Source of the DNA: Pardosa pseudoannulata
Lineage: Eukaryota; Arthropoda; Arachnida; Araneae; Lycosidae
Assembly (NCBI GenBank): GCA_032207245.1
Contig: CM063500.1
Coordinates: 80,883,625-80,947,624, forward strand
DNA length: 64,000 nucleotides
Direction of reading: 5' to 3'
Shown: in pieces, positions 53,329-63,870 of the stretch
Layout of the letters: the number at the start of each line of letters is the position of its first letter
Position numbering within the stretch: position 1 is the first letter of the stretch
The notes under the pieces: model-generated
The model's input: only the letters and a program-made list of their open reading frames with translations
The model's database searches: none
Told to the model about the DNA's origin: nothing
Program-made: the position numbers and the translations under genes

Positions 53329-55046
53329 ATGGATAAATTTTTAAGCGGGCATTAGACGATAGACAAGCATCAACAAGTACACAGACGAGCGTGGTTCCGA
53401 AAATAAAATCAAGAAAATATTCTCAAGAATACTTAAATTTTGGGTTCACTAGTACTGAAGTAAATGAAGAAGAAAGGCCCCTGTGTATCATTTGCTCAAA
53501 AATGTTGGCGGCAGACAGCATGAAACCTAATAAACTTAAACGACATTTGGAAACTTAAACGTAAACAAACCCAGAGAATTCTTCGAATTAAAATTAAAAT
53601 CAGATGAAAAGCATTGTTTAAAAAAACTTTGTCTGTGAATGAAAAAGCTTTAATTGCCTCTTACAAATAATTTTGCAAAACAATTGCAGTCTATACCTGT
53701 TTCAAATGATACTGTTGCCCGTCGAATTGCTGATATAGCTGAAGATGTAGAGTGTCAGCTTTTGTCGAAGTTGCGTGACAAATTGTTTTCAATACAACTC
53801 GATGAGGCAACAGATAGTAATAAAGATGCTCATTTCATTGCCTATGTTAGATTTTGTGATGATTTGTCAGTAGTAGAAGAATTACTTTTCTGCAAACCAA
53901 TAGAACTCAAAGCAACAGCACTCGCATTATTTGCTATCTTAAATGATTTTATGAACGAGGCAAACATAGAATGGAAAAATTGCGTCGGAATATGCACCGA
54001 TGGTGCTCGTTCTATGTCCGGAAGATTCCAAAGTATTCAAGCACTTGTGAAACAAAAATCGCCACAGTGCGTCTGGACACATTGCATGATCCACAGAGAA
54101 GCTTTGGTTTCCAAAGAAATGAGTCCTGGTTTGAATATTGTGTTAACTACGGTTGTAACCGTAGTAAATTATATAAAAATGAGACCCCTGAAATCAAGAA
54201 TCTTTTCCGCACTTTGTAAAGACATGGGTGCAGTACATTCAGCGTTACTATTTTATTGCGAGGCAAGATGGTTATCACGAGGGAAATTTTTGCAACGTGT
54301 TTATGAATTAAAAGAAGAAATCGCCGTTTTCCTAGAAGAGGAAAACAGACCGGAAGCTGAGAATTTTCGCGATAGTTTATTTGTGATGAAATTGAGCTAC
54401 ATGTCGATATTCGAGAAATTAAATAACTTGAATCTTCATCTGCAAGGAGCAAATACACATATATGGATACGAGTGATAAAGTTATGCTTTTTGTAGGAAA
54501 TTGGAATTGTGGACCAGAAATTTAAAGCAAGAAACTTAACAATGTTTGCAAATTTCAATGATTGTATTAAAACTTACAAGGCTGAAGAACAACATGTAAA
54601 AGTTGTTTTTGCAACCATTGAAAATATTTAGCAATGCTAGCAAAGAATTTTAAAAAGTACTTTCTTGCTGACGACAAACTGATATCAAGTTACAAGTGGG
54701 TGAGGGATCCATTTCAAATACTCCGAAGGACTCTCAATTGAAGAGGAAGAAAACCTTCATAGACTTCACGGCAAGCGGCGAAACCAAAAGACAATTTAGT
54801 AATAAATCACTCTTTGAATTTTGGGCAGGAGTGGATGATGAGTTTTCTGCACTAAAAACAAGGGCATTTCGCATTCTATACCATTTTCAACATCTTACCT
54901 TATGAAATATTTTCTGCGGTGGCTTCTTTGAAGACAAATATAGATCTCAGCTAAATATAGAAAAAGAACTGAGAGTGTCTATTTCTAATATTAAACCCTA
55001 ATTCGAAAAACTTTTCTCTGAAAGACAGACCCGAGAAATTCACTAA
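53329..55046 (+). pseudogene. hAT transposase pseudogene (ZBED5/FAM200-like)
   Basis: The N-terminus starts at ATG 53329 (MDKFL), with a one-base deletion near 53340. A BED-type zinc finger follows, with CIIC at 53484-53495 and a histidine codon at 53544; the second His is lost to a frameshift and TAA at 53556. After a deletion near 53640 comes the best-preserved part, an uninterrupted 280-codon frame at 53654-54496 that opens at TTG rather than ATG. It carries the RNase-H-like acidic residues in QLDEATD (Asp at 53801) and CTDGARSM (Asp at 53999), plus CEARWLSRGKFLQ. After 54460 the frame breaks repeatedly. The hAT dimerisation region is still legible: FIDFTASGETKRQF and LFEFWAGVDDEFSAL (54750-54855), a Glu codon at 54904 before IFSAVASLK, and RSQLNIEKELRVSI. 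Further stops include TAA at 54999. Similar domesticated proteins (ZBED5, FAM200, SCAND3) derive from hAT Buster elements. It is not functional here. Confidence 0.9.
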
Positions 55047-55128
55047 TAATTATTGAATTTGTTTTTAATTTAGTAAGTTGTTTAATTTATAAGTTAGTTA
55101 TTAAATGTCGAAATGTATTTTGTTTTGT

Positions 55129-55146
55129 ATGTGTGTGTGTGTGTGT
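55129..55146. repeat. (TG)n microsatellite
   Basis: Short GTGTGTGTGT run in the 3' untranslated part of the hAT element, just downstream of the transposase stop. Confidence 0.85.
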
Positions 55147-55213
55147 TCTTTCCTTTCAGTCACATAATCAATTTTTTTAAATAATATTTTCTCTTGGATA
55201 TGCTCGCGTGACA

Positions 55214-55224
55214 GTTGGAATCAC
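55214..55224 (+). repeat. putative right terminal inverted repeat of the hAT element
   Basis: GTTGGAATCAC, preceded by CGCGTGACA, is a degenerate inverted partner of GTTTCTCAAC at 52824. TA-rich DNA begins directly after it. Confidence 0.4.
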
Positions 55225-55226
55225 AT

Positions 55227-55800
55227 ATATAAAATAAAAAATATTAAATAAAATATTATATATATTATATTATATATTTTTTATAAATATTAAAAAAAAA
55301 CACATATTAAATATATAAAATAAAATAATATATATAAATATATTATATATACATAAATATAATATTTAAAACATATATATATAAAATATTTTTAAATTAT
55401 ATTTAAAGTATATATTTATATAAAAAAAACTCATATTTTATATAAGTAAAAATATATATATAAATATTCTATATAAAGAAATATATGAAAATTTATATAT
55501 GTATATATATTTATATTTATATTTTATAAAAGGAATATATTTTATAATCTATAATATATAAAAATAAAAATATAAAAATGTAAAAAAAATATAATAAAAA
55601 AAAATAAATAAAACATATATATAAAATTATCATATTTAAATACAATAAATACATAAAAAAAAAAAAATTAAAACTAATATTTTTTTATAATATATAAAAA
55701 TCATTTTAAAAATATTTCAAAATTTTTGTAAAATGTAAATATGTAAATATTAAATGTTAATATGCGTATTTGTTATAATTTATATTAAAAAAATTTCGAA
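55227..55800. repeat. AT-only low-complexity tract
   Basis: Nearly 600 bases made almost entirely of A and T in irregular ATAT, AAAA and TTTA runs. No coding or element signal. Confidence 0.9.
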
Positions 55801-56159
55801 ATTTATATATGAATGCATGGTCACCCTATAAAATGTATAATGCAAAACATAAGCACACAGTGACAAAATGCATGAAATACAATCACTTTTACAAAATGGT
55901 GCAATTTAGTATGATGTACAATACTTGTACTTGAGCAAAATAAAAAAAGGGTTCGAAATCTATGATTTTTTGTAGTTTTTACGCAAAAACGCTCTCTTGA
56001 AGTTTCAAAAATACTTGTACGTGAAAACAGTTAAAAATGGATTAGGAATGTTAAAGGTTTTTGTTAAAAATTCAGTTAGAAAAAGACACCAAGCACAACT
56101 TGTATTTTCAAAGTTAATTTTTTTTTAGCCTAAGATGAGGGGCAGCGTTTTCTTGCAAA

Positions 56160-57068
56160 ACATTACTTATCTACCGTCTTCCGGAAGTATTTTGCGATAT
56201 GTTTTTCCTTATGTTTCCACCTGTAGCTATTTCTTCTAACTATTAGTCTGTTGATCTGTTCTCCCACAAGTACTTTTTCTCATACGATTACCTCTTGGAA
56301 TAACTTATTATTTTACTTAAGCATTATTTTAAGTTCTACACACTGTATCTGAATTAACGATAATTCATTATCAGAACTAGAAGATGAAATACTCTACGTA
56401 TTATCTATTTGCTGTAAATAAAAACTCGAATTAGACTCGTCTGCATCAGAGTAATATCACTTTCGATATAGTTTCATTCTCATTTCCAGAAGCAGAATTT
56501 TTGGATGATAAATCTTGCATTGATTTCACGATTTTTTCCGCAATCATAAAATTTTTCCCTACAGTTCTACGAGGCATTTCTAAATGAAATAATAATTATT
56601 ATTATTAGTTTTATATTGTTTACATAATTTTGAAGCGCAAGTAATAAAATTCAAAAATTTCACTTCACTAATAAAAAGGATTATTATCGAGCATTTCTAG
56701 GTATTATTCTGGTGGCGTATGCGCAGAACCAATTCAGACATGTTCTTCGACAAAACCGAAATCGACCAGTTTTCCAGAACCCTTCTCACCCATACGTATC
56801 ATTCTTTGTCTAAAATACACCTTTACTGGAAAAAAACTGGTACTTTTTCTGACAGCGGTCATTTTGACCGTTAATGGCCGTTCTAGGTATACAACTTTCT
56901 TTTTAAACTAACGAACATATTTAAATGATTTTTTTTTTGCGTATTATCAATGAATATTTAGGAAAAGTCAAAACATATCGCAGCAATAGGTGAAAACAAA
57001 CGAGAGATATACGAGATTAAAATGCAATTGCGGTCAAAATGACCGCTTTTTCCGTTCTAGTGTTAAAG
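56160..57068 (-). mobile_element. possible piggyBac-like remnant
   Basis: Near 57031-57046 the palindrome GCGGTCAAAATGACCGC is followed by CCGTTCTAGTG and TTAA, and near 56854-56869 a second GCGGTCATTTTGACCG is followed shortly by CCGTTCTAGG. Similar GGTCANNNTGACC-type subterminal repeats beside a TTAA end occur in many piggyBac-like elements. On the minus strand a short frame starting at ATG 56577 (MPRRTVGKNF) runs to TGA at 56446. After a frameshift a Ser/Asp-rich stretch follows (DADESNSSF; SISSSSSDNELSL), compatible with the acidic N-terminus of such transposases. No catalytic region is recognisable and the left boundary is a guess. Confidence 0.4.
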
Positions 57069-58264
57069 TTTACTCATCTCAAAAGTTATCTGTACGTGGA
57101 AACCAGTTAAAATTTATTCAGGGATATTAATATGCGTATTTTCTAAAAAATCTCAACGCCAAAACTTTTCGCGATTACAATATTTTCTTTCCTTCTTACA
57201 AGGAAGTAAAGAATAAATTGACAATATTTGGGTCACTATGCTTTTATAACATAAGTTTAATAAGACTAACTATATTACTGATCCAACCTACCGTAAATCA
57301 GTACCAAAGTTAATACCGAACTGGAGGAATCTGGGTTGATAACATAAAAAAATATCACGTCTATCCAGTTATAATTAACAAATTTAAAGGTAATATGGGG
57401 AAAAGATTGACCTAAAAATCTATTAATAACTCTCCTAATTATCTCCGATAGATTATACTTATTAGGTTAGGAACACAATTTCACATATGATTGAATAGGA
57501 AAATTGGTAGCTATTTGTCAGACTGAATGAAAAATAGATTTCATAATTATCATCTCTTATTTTATTATTTCACTCGAGTCTCATAAAATATTTCAAATGT
57601 TTGGTAACCTTCTAGGTATAATGAGGGAAATTATTTTCCTGTTTGTACTATACATTGAAATAATAAACATTCATTTTGGGCAGGGAATGAAATATTCGCC
57701 TTTAAAAATCTAGTGTTGAATTTATGAAATATTATGTAAAACGTATTACATAATCCAATACCAGATTTTTATGGTTGAAAAAGTTTACCGAGATTTCTCA
57801 AGAAGAGAAAGTTCGTGTTTAAGTTGCCTTAATTATGAATGTATTCAGAAATTTTTATTAGTTGTTATTTTTATTTATGCTATACTTTTACAGTTTTATG
57901 GGGGAAAATTTATTTTAGATATTCAATATACAAATAATTTTTAAATTAAGAAAAAAAGCAATCTTATCACTAATTTTGTAGTAAAGTAATTGTTAAACAT
58001 GAACTGCTATAAAATTTAATATATATTGGGTTCAAACCTTAAAATGTGTTTTTATTTCCAAAAACTTGTCAAGTTTAAAATCTTTTTTAAGGCTTTTTAA
58101 TTCAATTTGGGCCATTTAAAATAAAAAAAAAAATATAGATAATAGCTTCCTAAAAAATATGCTGTAAAGATTTCCATTGGGAAAAAATCCATTTTCTTTT
58201 GGTTATAAAATATTGATATTTTATTAAACCAGTGAAATATTGTTCGGATTTATATAAAATAATA
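57069..58264. other. unique AT-rich DNA, nothing recognised
   Basis: No tandem structure, RNA gene or credible coding frame seen between the piggyBac-like end and the 132-bp minisatellite. Confidence 0.55.
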
Positions 58265-59130
58265 TTTCATCGAAAAGGAATTGCAAAATTGAACCGTAAT
58301 TTCTGTTACAAGTAGATGTATGATAAGGATAGTACTATTGAATTTAAAATTAATACTTGTATATCTGGGTTATATAGTTGTTCATTAGAAAATGAATTAA
58401 AATTGAATAATTTTCAAATCGTACAATTAGATGTATGATAAGGATTTTACTACGGTAATTATAATTTAAATATTCTTGTAATATCTGAGCTATATCGTGC
58501 ACAGTTCATTGGAAAAATGAACTGCATATTGAAACCGCTGATTTTTTAACGCGTACAAGTAGATGTATGATAAGGATATTACTATTTGAAGCATAATTTA
58601 AATATTCTTGTAATATATGAGTTATAGCGTGTAATGTGCATTGGGAAAATGAAATGAAAATTGAATTTGTTGATTTTTCAACGCGTGCATGTAGATATAT
58701 GATAAGGATATTACTACGGGAACTATAATTTAAATATTCTTGTTATATCTGAGCTATATCGCGCATTTTTCATAGGGAAAATGAACTGTAATTTGAAAAC
58801 GTTTATTTTTTAACTCATACAAGTAGATGTATGATAAGGATTGTACTATTTGAACTATTACTTGAATATTCTTGTGATATCTGAGTTATAGCTTGCAATG
58901 TTCATCGGAAAAATTAACTGTAAATTGAATCCATTGATTTTCTAATGCGTACAAGTAGACATATGATAAGGGTATTACTATGTGAACGATAATTTAAATA
59001 TTCTTGTAATATCTGAGTTATATAGCACATTTTTCATCGGGAAAATAAATTGTAAACTCAATCCGTTGATTTTTCAAAGCTTACAAGTAGACCTATTATA
59101 ATATTATTACTATACGAATTATAATTTAAA
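58265..59130 (+). repeat. 132-bp minisatellite, ~6.5 diverged units
   Basis: The landmark GATGTATGATAAGGA (with variants GATATATGATAAGG and GACATATGATAAGG) begins near 58315, 58430, 58562, 58694, 58826, 58958 and 59090. Five successive intervals are 132 bases and the first is 115 because of a deletion. Other shared words are ATAATTTAAATATTCTTGTAA and ATCTGAGTTATA. The units are more diverged than those at 50-52 kb, so this array is older or less homogenised. Confidence 0.95.
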
Positions 59131-60744
59131 AGTTAGAAGTTAAAGATAATATTTCTTTCAAAAGTTTTGAGGAAAAATCTTAGAACCGTTTGTTAGTTCG
59201 AAAATTAAAATATTCTTTCCTGTTTTACTACAAAAGAATTAAAGTTATTACAATATTATCATTATTTAAAATAAAAATACTTGATTGCTAAACATTTAAA
59301 TACTTTAATAAAACATGATTTTTTAATTATAAAAATTTGTTTATAATATATTTTATATAAAACTGAAATTAACTATAGAAAACTGCCTATTTCCTCATTC
59401 TGAAAAAAATTAATTTATATTCCGAAATATATAAACTTTTAAACCTTATTATAAACATTTGAGTTAAAAATAAATCCGACAATTCTTGTTATGAGAGACC
59501 TCTTCAAAATTGATTAAATAAGTCGAATTTCTTCAGTAATATTTATAATTAATGCATTTACCAGTTACACAGAATTATATCGACTTTTTCCTTATATTAT
59601 TATGGACGAAATACTCACAATAATCATCATCATATAATTACACTGACGAACGTATGAACGAAAAACTCTTTCAGTACGTTAATTACATTATGTTTCAGGA
59701 AGTTGAATATATTTTGAATTGTTTCAACCAAATTTTGTAATTCGTTTCCAGTCCGGTACCTAAATTGAATTATGCAATGTAATACGCAACGCCAATAATA
59801 TAATTTAAGAACATATTTAGAGCAGAGTTATAAACAACTGAAATAATTATATTCGCCAGTTTTCACCAAGCTCTAAATATAAAAGATAAGGTGTTCTGAT
59901 TATAAAGCTAATAATAATTCGTGTAGTTACGAAGTTTGGTTCTAAAATTGTGAACTTAATATTGCGAATTAGTACACAAAATGTTATTTTAAGGCGTGCA
60001 GTTGGGGTAAATTAATAAACTTGTTTATTTCATAGTTAGAATAAATGGTTTCTATGTATGGAACAAGAATAAACGAAACAGGTTTTAAGTATAATAATAA
60101 TTCGCATTCAGTCTTTGATCTGTGTAGAAATCCTCAAAATTATTTAGAACTATTTTCGGAAGCATTCGGTCTTGGTTTACAAAATTAATAAATTCACGTG
60201 TTCTTTTGAAATCACTTTTGGGGAGCATTTTTTGGAATCCCTTTTTAATTGCACTCGTTTAACCAAAATGTTTCTGTTTATTATAGGTTATAAATATAAT
60301 TAATTCTCATATTTTTAATAAAATAATAAACTGCAACACAAACAAGTGTTGAGAAGTAAGTGAATATTTTCCCATAATAAGGGTATCAAAATTACAAAAT
60401 ACAAGTGCTCGATTAAATTTTTTGATCTTTGATATCTTTTTAACAATATTTTTACCTGAACTTTTTTATATAACTTTCCCTATGAACTGTACTATCGAAC
60501 TATGTAAAATAAAATTTACATTATTTTCGTAAGTGTCGATAAATATTATTTTGTTTAAGTGATCAAAAATCCAGAAATATTTAAAATTTTTAAATTCTGA
60601 CTACAAGATATTTTTATAAGGAGAGTTTGTCAAAATTTCTAAAAATGGGATAAATATAAAAAAAGTAAAATAAATGTAAAATAGAAATATGTGTATTTCT
60701 GTTTATTGTATGTTATAAGTATAATTAATATACCCATAACTGTC
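59131..60744. other. unique AT-rich DNA, nothing recognised
   Basis: About 1.6 kb without tandem repeats, recognised elements or open frames of note. Confidence 0.55.
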
Positions 60745-60752
60745 ACATCTGG

Positions 60753-61345
60753 GCAACGTCTAATGAACTTGAATACACACAGAAACCATTGCATTCACCA
60801 AAAGTGACAATGTGGTGTGGATTCACAGATTCGTTCATCATATGACCCTTCCTTGAAACGGAGTGCCCTATATAGTGGGTGGAAAACGGATACGGTGTAT
60901 GCACAGCGTTATTTAACTCTTCTGCCTGATAATGTCGGTTCCAGCTTTGCTTGGAAGAGATGCACTATCTACCGTCACACTGCCGTCACAGACTAGTCAC
61001 ACACCTAGTTTGGACAAGGATTTCCTGATCCAGACATTCGAGGAAGAGAAAAACATTAGCAGGAGTTTCAGGTTCCCATTGACTCTTCGGTCTCCAGATT
61101 TGGCCCTGGCAGAATTTTGGTTGTGGGGATATTTGAAATGTCGGGTGTACCGATCCAATCCATCCAATCTCTCTGAACTGAAAGATGCGATTCACCGAGA
61201 GGTGTCTTGGATACAACCGGACCTGCTGCACTCTGACGTTGCTAGATTTGTGAATCGCCAGCAGTGTGTTATCCCCTGTGGTGGTGGTCATGTCGAACAC
61301 CACCACAGCGGATATGCCCCCGCCCCTATGACGTCAGCGGAGTGA
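60753..61345 (+). pseudogene. mariner/Tc1-like DDE transposase fragment
   Basis: This is the C-terminal part of a DDE transposase related to a large arthropod mariner-like family. The reading frame begins mid-protein at 60753 (ATSNELEYTQKPLH, then PKVTMWCGF), with TGA at 60843 in place of a sense codon and a frameshift near 60872. YSGWKTDTVYAQRYL follows, then another frameshift near 60930. The remaining frame runs to TGA 61343-61345 and holds SPDLALAEFWLWGYLKCRVY and a C-terminal GGGHVEHH. The second catalytic Asp block, normally near 60980, is replaced by unrelated residues. At the third catalytic position the sequence reads AEFWLW, where the family has Asp. The N-terminal half with the first Asp is missing. 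The ATG at 60932 is accidental. Non-functional. Confidence 0.85.
61276..61308. repeat. inverted repeat at end of transposase frame
   Basis: CTGTGGTGGTG at 61276-61286 is the exact inverse complement of CACCACCACAG at 61298-61308, giving 11-bp arms and an 11-base loop. It overlaps the codons for the C-terminal GGGHVEHHH. Confidence 0.9.
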
Positions 61346-61362
61346 CGTCATAGGGGCGGGGC
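61316..61362. repeat. GC-rich palindrome with CRE-type arms
   Basis: A 19-base left arm (61318-61336) and right arm (61343-61361) are perfectly complementary around a 6-base centre GCGGAG. Each arm contains TGACGTCA next to TAGGGGCGGGG (or its inverse). TGACGTCA is itself the classic CREB/ATF palindrome and GGGGCGGGG is an Sp1-like GC box, but regulatory activity is only an inference. It stands out because the surrounding DNA is strongly AT-rich. Confidence 0.92.
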
Positions 61363-61374
61363 TTAAGTGTCATG

Positions 61375-61421
61375 GCCGCCATGTTGGTTTTGAAAAGCGG
61401 AAGTGCCGCCATGTTGGTTTT
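61375..61421 (+). repeat. direct repeat GCCGCCATGTTGGTTTT x2
   Basis: The 17-base word GCCGCCATGTTGGTTTT occurs at 61375-61391 and 61405-61421, a 30-base offset. It lies just downstream of the transposase stop and the GC-rich palindrome and is probably part of the element's 3' end. The end of the element was not defined; it may lie near 61500 around GCGCCCTCTATCG. Confidence 0.85.
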
Positions 61422-61519
61422 ATGAAACTGTTGTAATAAACCATTTGGATACATTCTGTTTATTATTTGCACTTCTTTTTCTTTGAGTTGTGTACATTAG
61501 CGCCCTCTATCGAATGTTT

Positions 61520-62327
<808 letters not shown>

Positions 62328-62611
62328 ACAACAATAATTTTTTTATGTGCACATCAGCGATGAAAAGCCTTAAATATACTTGTTAGTTTATATTTGTTTT
62401 ATTAGGTTTTATTAGGAATCAAATAATATAAGTAATGAATATTATGAATTATTTAGGGAAATACATGATATAATAGCATTCAATAAAAGAAATATAACAT
62501 CATGTAACCTCTAGACTAAAAATGTATATTTATTGACTAGTAGAACTTCTCTTTTACATATACACTTCTTTCAATTAAATATTAAATAAATAGTCCTTAG
62601 CAATTTACTTT
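62328..62611. other. unique AT-rich DNA, nothing recognised
   Basis: Spacer between the microsatellite and the truncated non-LTR element. No signal seen. Confidence 0.5.
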
Positions 62612-62623
62612 TCATTTACTTGT

Positions 62624-63712
62624 TGAAAAACTTGGGGCCTTTCTCCTAAGGCTGTGTACTGGATTTATAATATGATTATTAGTCCTATTATCACGTATGG
62701 TTCTATTGTGTGGTGGTCCAGGGCCTGACTTGATCATATTAAGTCTGATCTGAATAAGCTGCAGAGAGTAGTCTATAGTGTTCTCACCGGTTGTATTGAA
62801 ACTACCCCTACTGCTGCTCTAGAACTTTTGCTAGGCATGCTTCCTTTGCATTTACTGATTGAAGTTCAGGTTATAATTTGTATGCAGTGGTTTATCAGTC
62901 TGGGTCTTTGGAGAGATTACTCTTTTCATCTTAAGGGGAACTGCAAGGTTTGGTTTATTGATGGTTCTAAACTTAATAACCATGTGGGTATTGATGTGTG
63001 CTGCCCTACGGACGGCACCAAGCTTCTCTTTCCGCTTGGTAAATATGTTACTGTTTTCCAAGCAGAGGTGTTTGCAATCTATATGTGTTGCAGGACTTGC
63101 CTTGGCAGGGGTTTGCATAAGTAAACCATTCATATCTGCTCTGTTAGCAAGGCTGCGAATCAAGCCATGTCGAGGTGTAGTATTACCTCTGCATTGGTTT
63201 GGGAGTGTTTGGAGCCTCTTCGTGACCGTGTCTCAGACAACAAGGTTAATCTTTACTGGGTTCCTGGTCATAGGGAAATTCAGGGTAATGAGCTGGCTGA
63301 TGATTTAGCTAGGAAGGGGTCCAGCATTTACTTTATTGGACCTGAACGTGTCTTTGGTATTGCTCCGGGGTCTATTAGAAATTCTGTTTTTAGGCATTTT
63401 AGGTACCTTCGGTGTTCCAAGTGGCTTATTGGGAATGGTCATAGTCAAGCTGAAGAGCTTAATCGTGACTGACCCAGCCTACGTAGTAAGGAGCTCTTGT
63501 TGCTTCACAGAAATGGCCTGAGGAAGGTAATTGGTTTTCTTACTACTATCTGTTCCCTCAATAGGCACATCAGCAATATGGGAATTAGCTCTGATCCCTT
63601 GTGTCTTGGCTGCCGTCTTGAGGATGAGACTGCTCTCCACATTTTGTGTGATTGCGAGTATTTCTCGGCTCTTAGGTTTGATCACCTTGGTCTCCACCTT
63701 ATTGAGCCATAG
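62624..63712 (+). pseudogene. ORF2 C-terminus: RT end, RNase H, zinc knuckle
   Basis: One continuous reading frame from about 62633 to TAG 63710-63712. It is interrupted by stops at TGA 62726, TAA 63122 and TGA 63470, plus TGA 62624 at its upstream edge, with no frameshift needed. The RT tail reads [20 protein letters not shown] and LQRVVYSVLTG then TTPTAALELLLGMLPLHL. The RNase H domain has WFIDGSK (Asp at 62960), FQAEVFAIY (Glu at 63065) and WVPGHREIQGNELADDLAR (Asp at 63299). The third acidic residue of the DSKAA motif is Val (GTT at 63143), probably a single A-to-T change from GAT. The C-terminal knuckle is C-x2-C-x8-H-x4-C (CLGCRLEDETALHILCDC, about 63600-63655). The copy is dead through stops and a lost catalytic residue. 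Open frames on the minus strand and in other frames here are shadows. Confidence 0.9.
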
Positions 63713-63844
63713 GAGCTGCAGAACGCCACTGTCAGTTGTCTGCTGAGATTTGCCTTAGTTTGTGGCCTTTTCTTTTAGGCGCTCTTGGGTCGTGTTTTGT
63801 TCTTCCTGGATTTGGGTACAATAGAACTCTGGTCGCAGTGCCCT

Positions 63845-63870
63845 GCTCTTGGGAAATACCCCCCAAGAGC
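63845..63870 (+). repeat. 3' UTR hairpin of the non-LTR element
   Basis: GCTCTTGGG at 63845-63853 pairs perfectly with CCCAAGAGC at 63862-63870 across an 8-base loop. Many LINE RNAs carry a 3' stem-loop recognised by their own reverse transcriptase; such a role here is inferred from position only. Confidence 0.8.

Larger units (their letters stand above)
52820..55226 (+). mobile_element. hAT DNA transposon, decayed, ZBED5/Buster-like
   Basis: A broken transposase (53329-55046) lies between two end sequences that fit hAT termini. The left end has GTTTCTCAACCTTTT at 52824-52838, close to the CAGTGTTTCTCAACC-type start seen in many hAT elements. The right end has GTTGGAATCAC at 55214-55224, a degenerate inverted match to it. 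Both outer flanks are TA-rich. An 8-bp target-site duplication, expected for hAT, could not be assigned because the outermost bases have decayed into TA-rich sequence. The boundaries are therefore approximate. No source of intact transposase for this family is visible in the window. Confidence 0.75.

Noticed and set aside
54147..54458. 103-codon minus-strand frame
   Set aside because: Shadow of the hAT transposase on the opposite strand.
53654..54496. Intact host gene of the ZBED5 type
   Set aside because: The frame opens at TTG after a deletion, and both flanks continue the same protein in other frames with stops, so it is a relic.
52812..55235. 8-bp target-site duplication of the hAT element
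   Set aside because: Candidate words on both sides are TA-rich and do not match well enough to assign.
60932..60934. ATG as start of a small secreted protein
   Set aside because: The homologous protein continues upstream in another frame; the ATG is created at a frameshift.
60986..61306. 106-codon minus-strand frame
   Set aside because: Shadow of the mariner-like transposase fragment.
62852..63163. 103-codon minus-strand frame and the other overlapping frames at 62.9-63.75 kb
   Set aside because: The plus-strand frame in phase with 62633 carries the RT/RNase H/knuckle motifs; the others are shadows.
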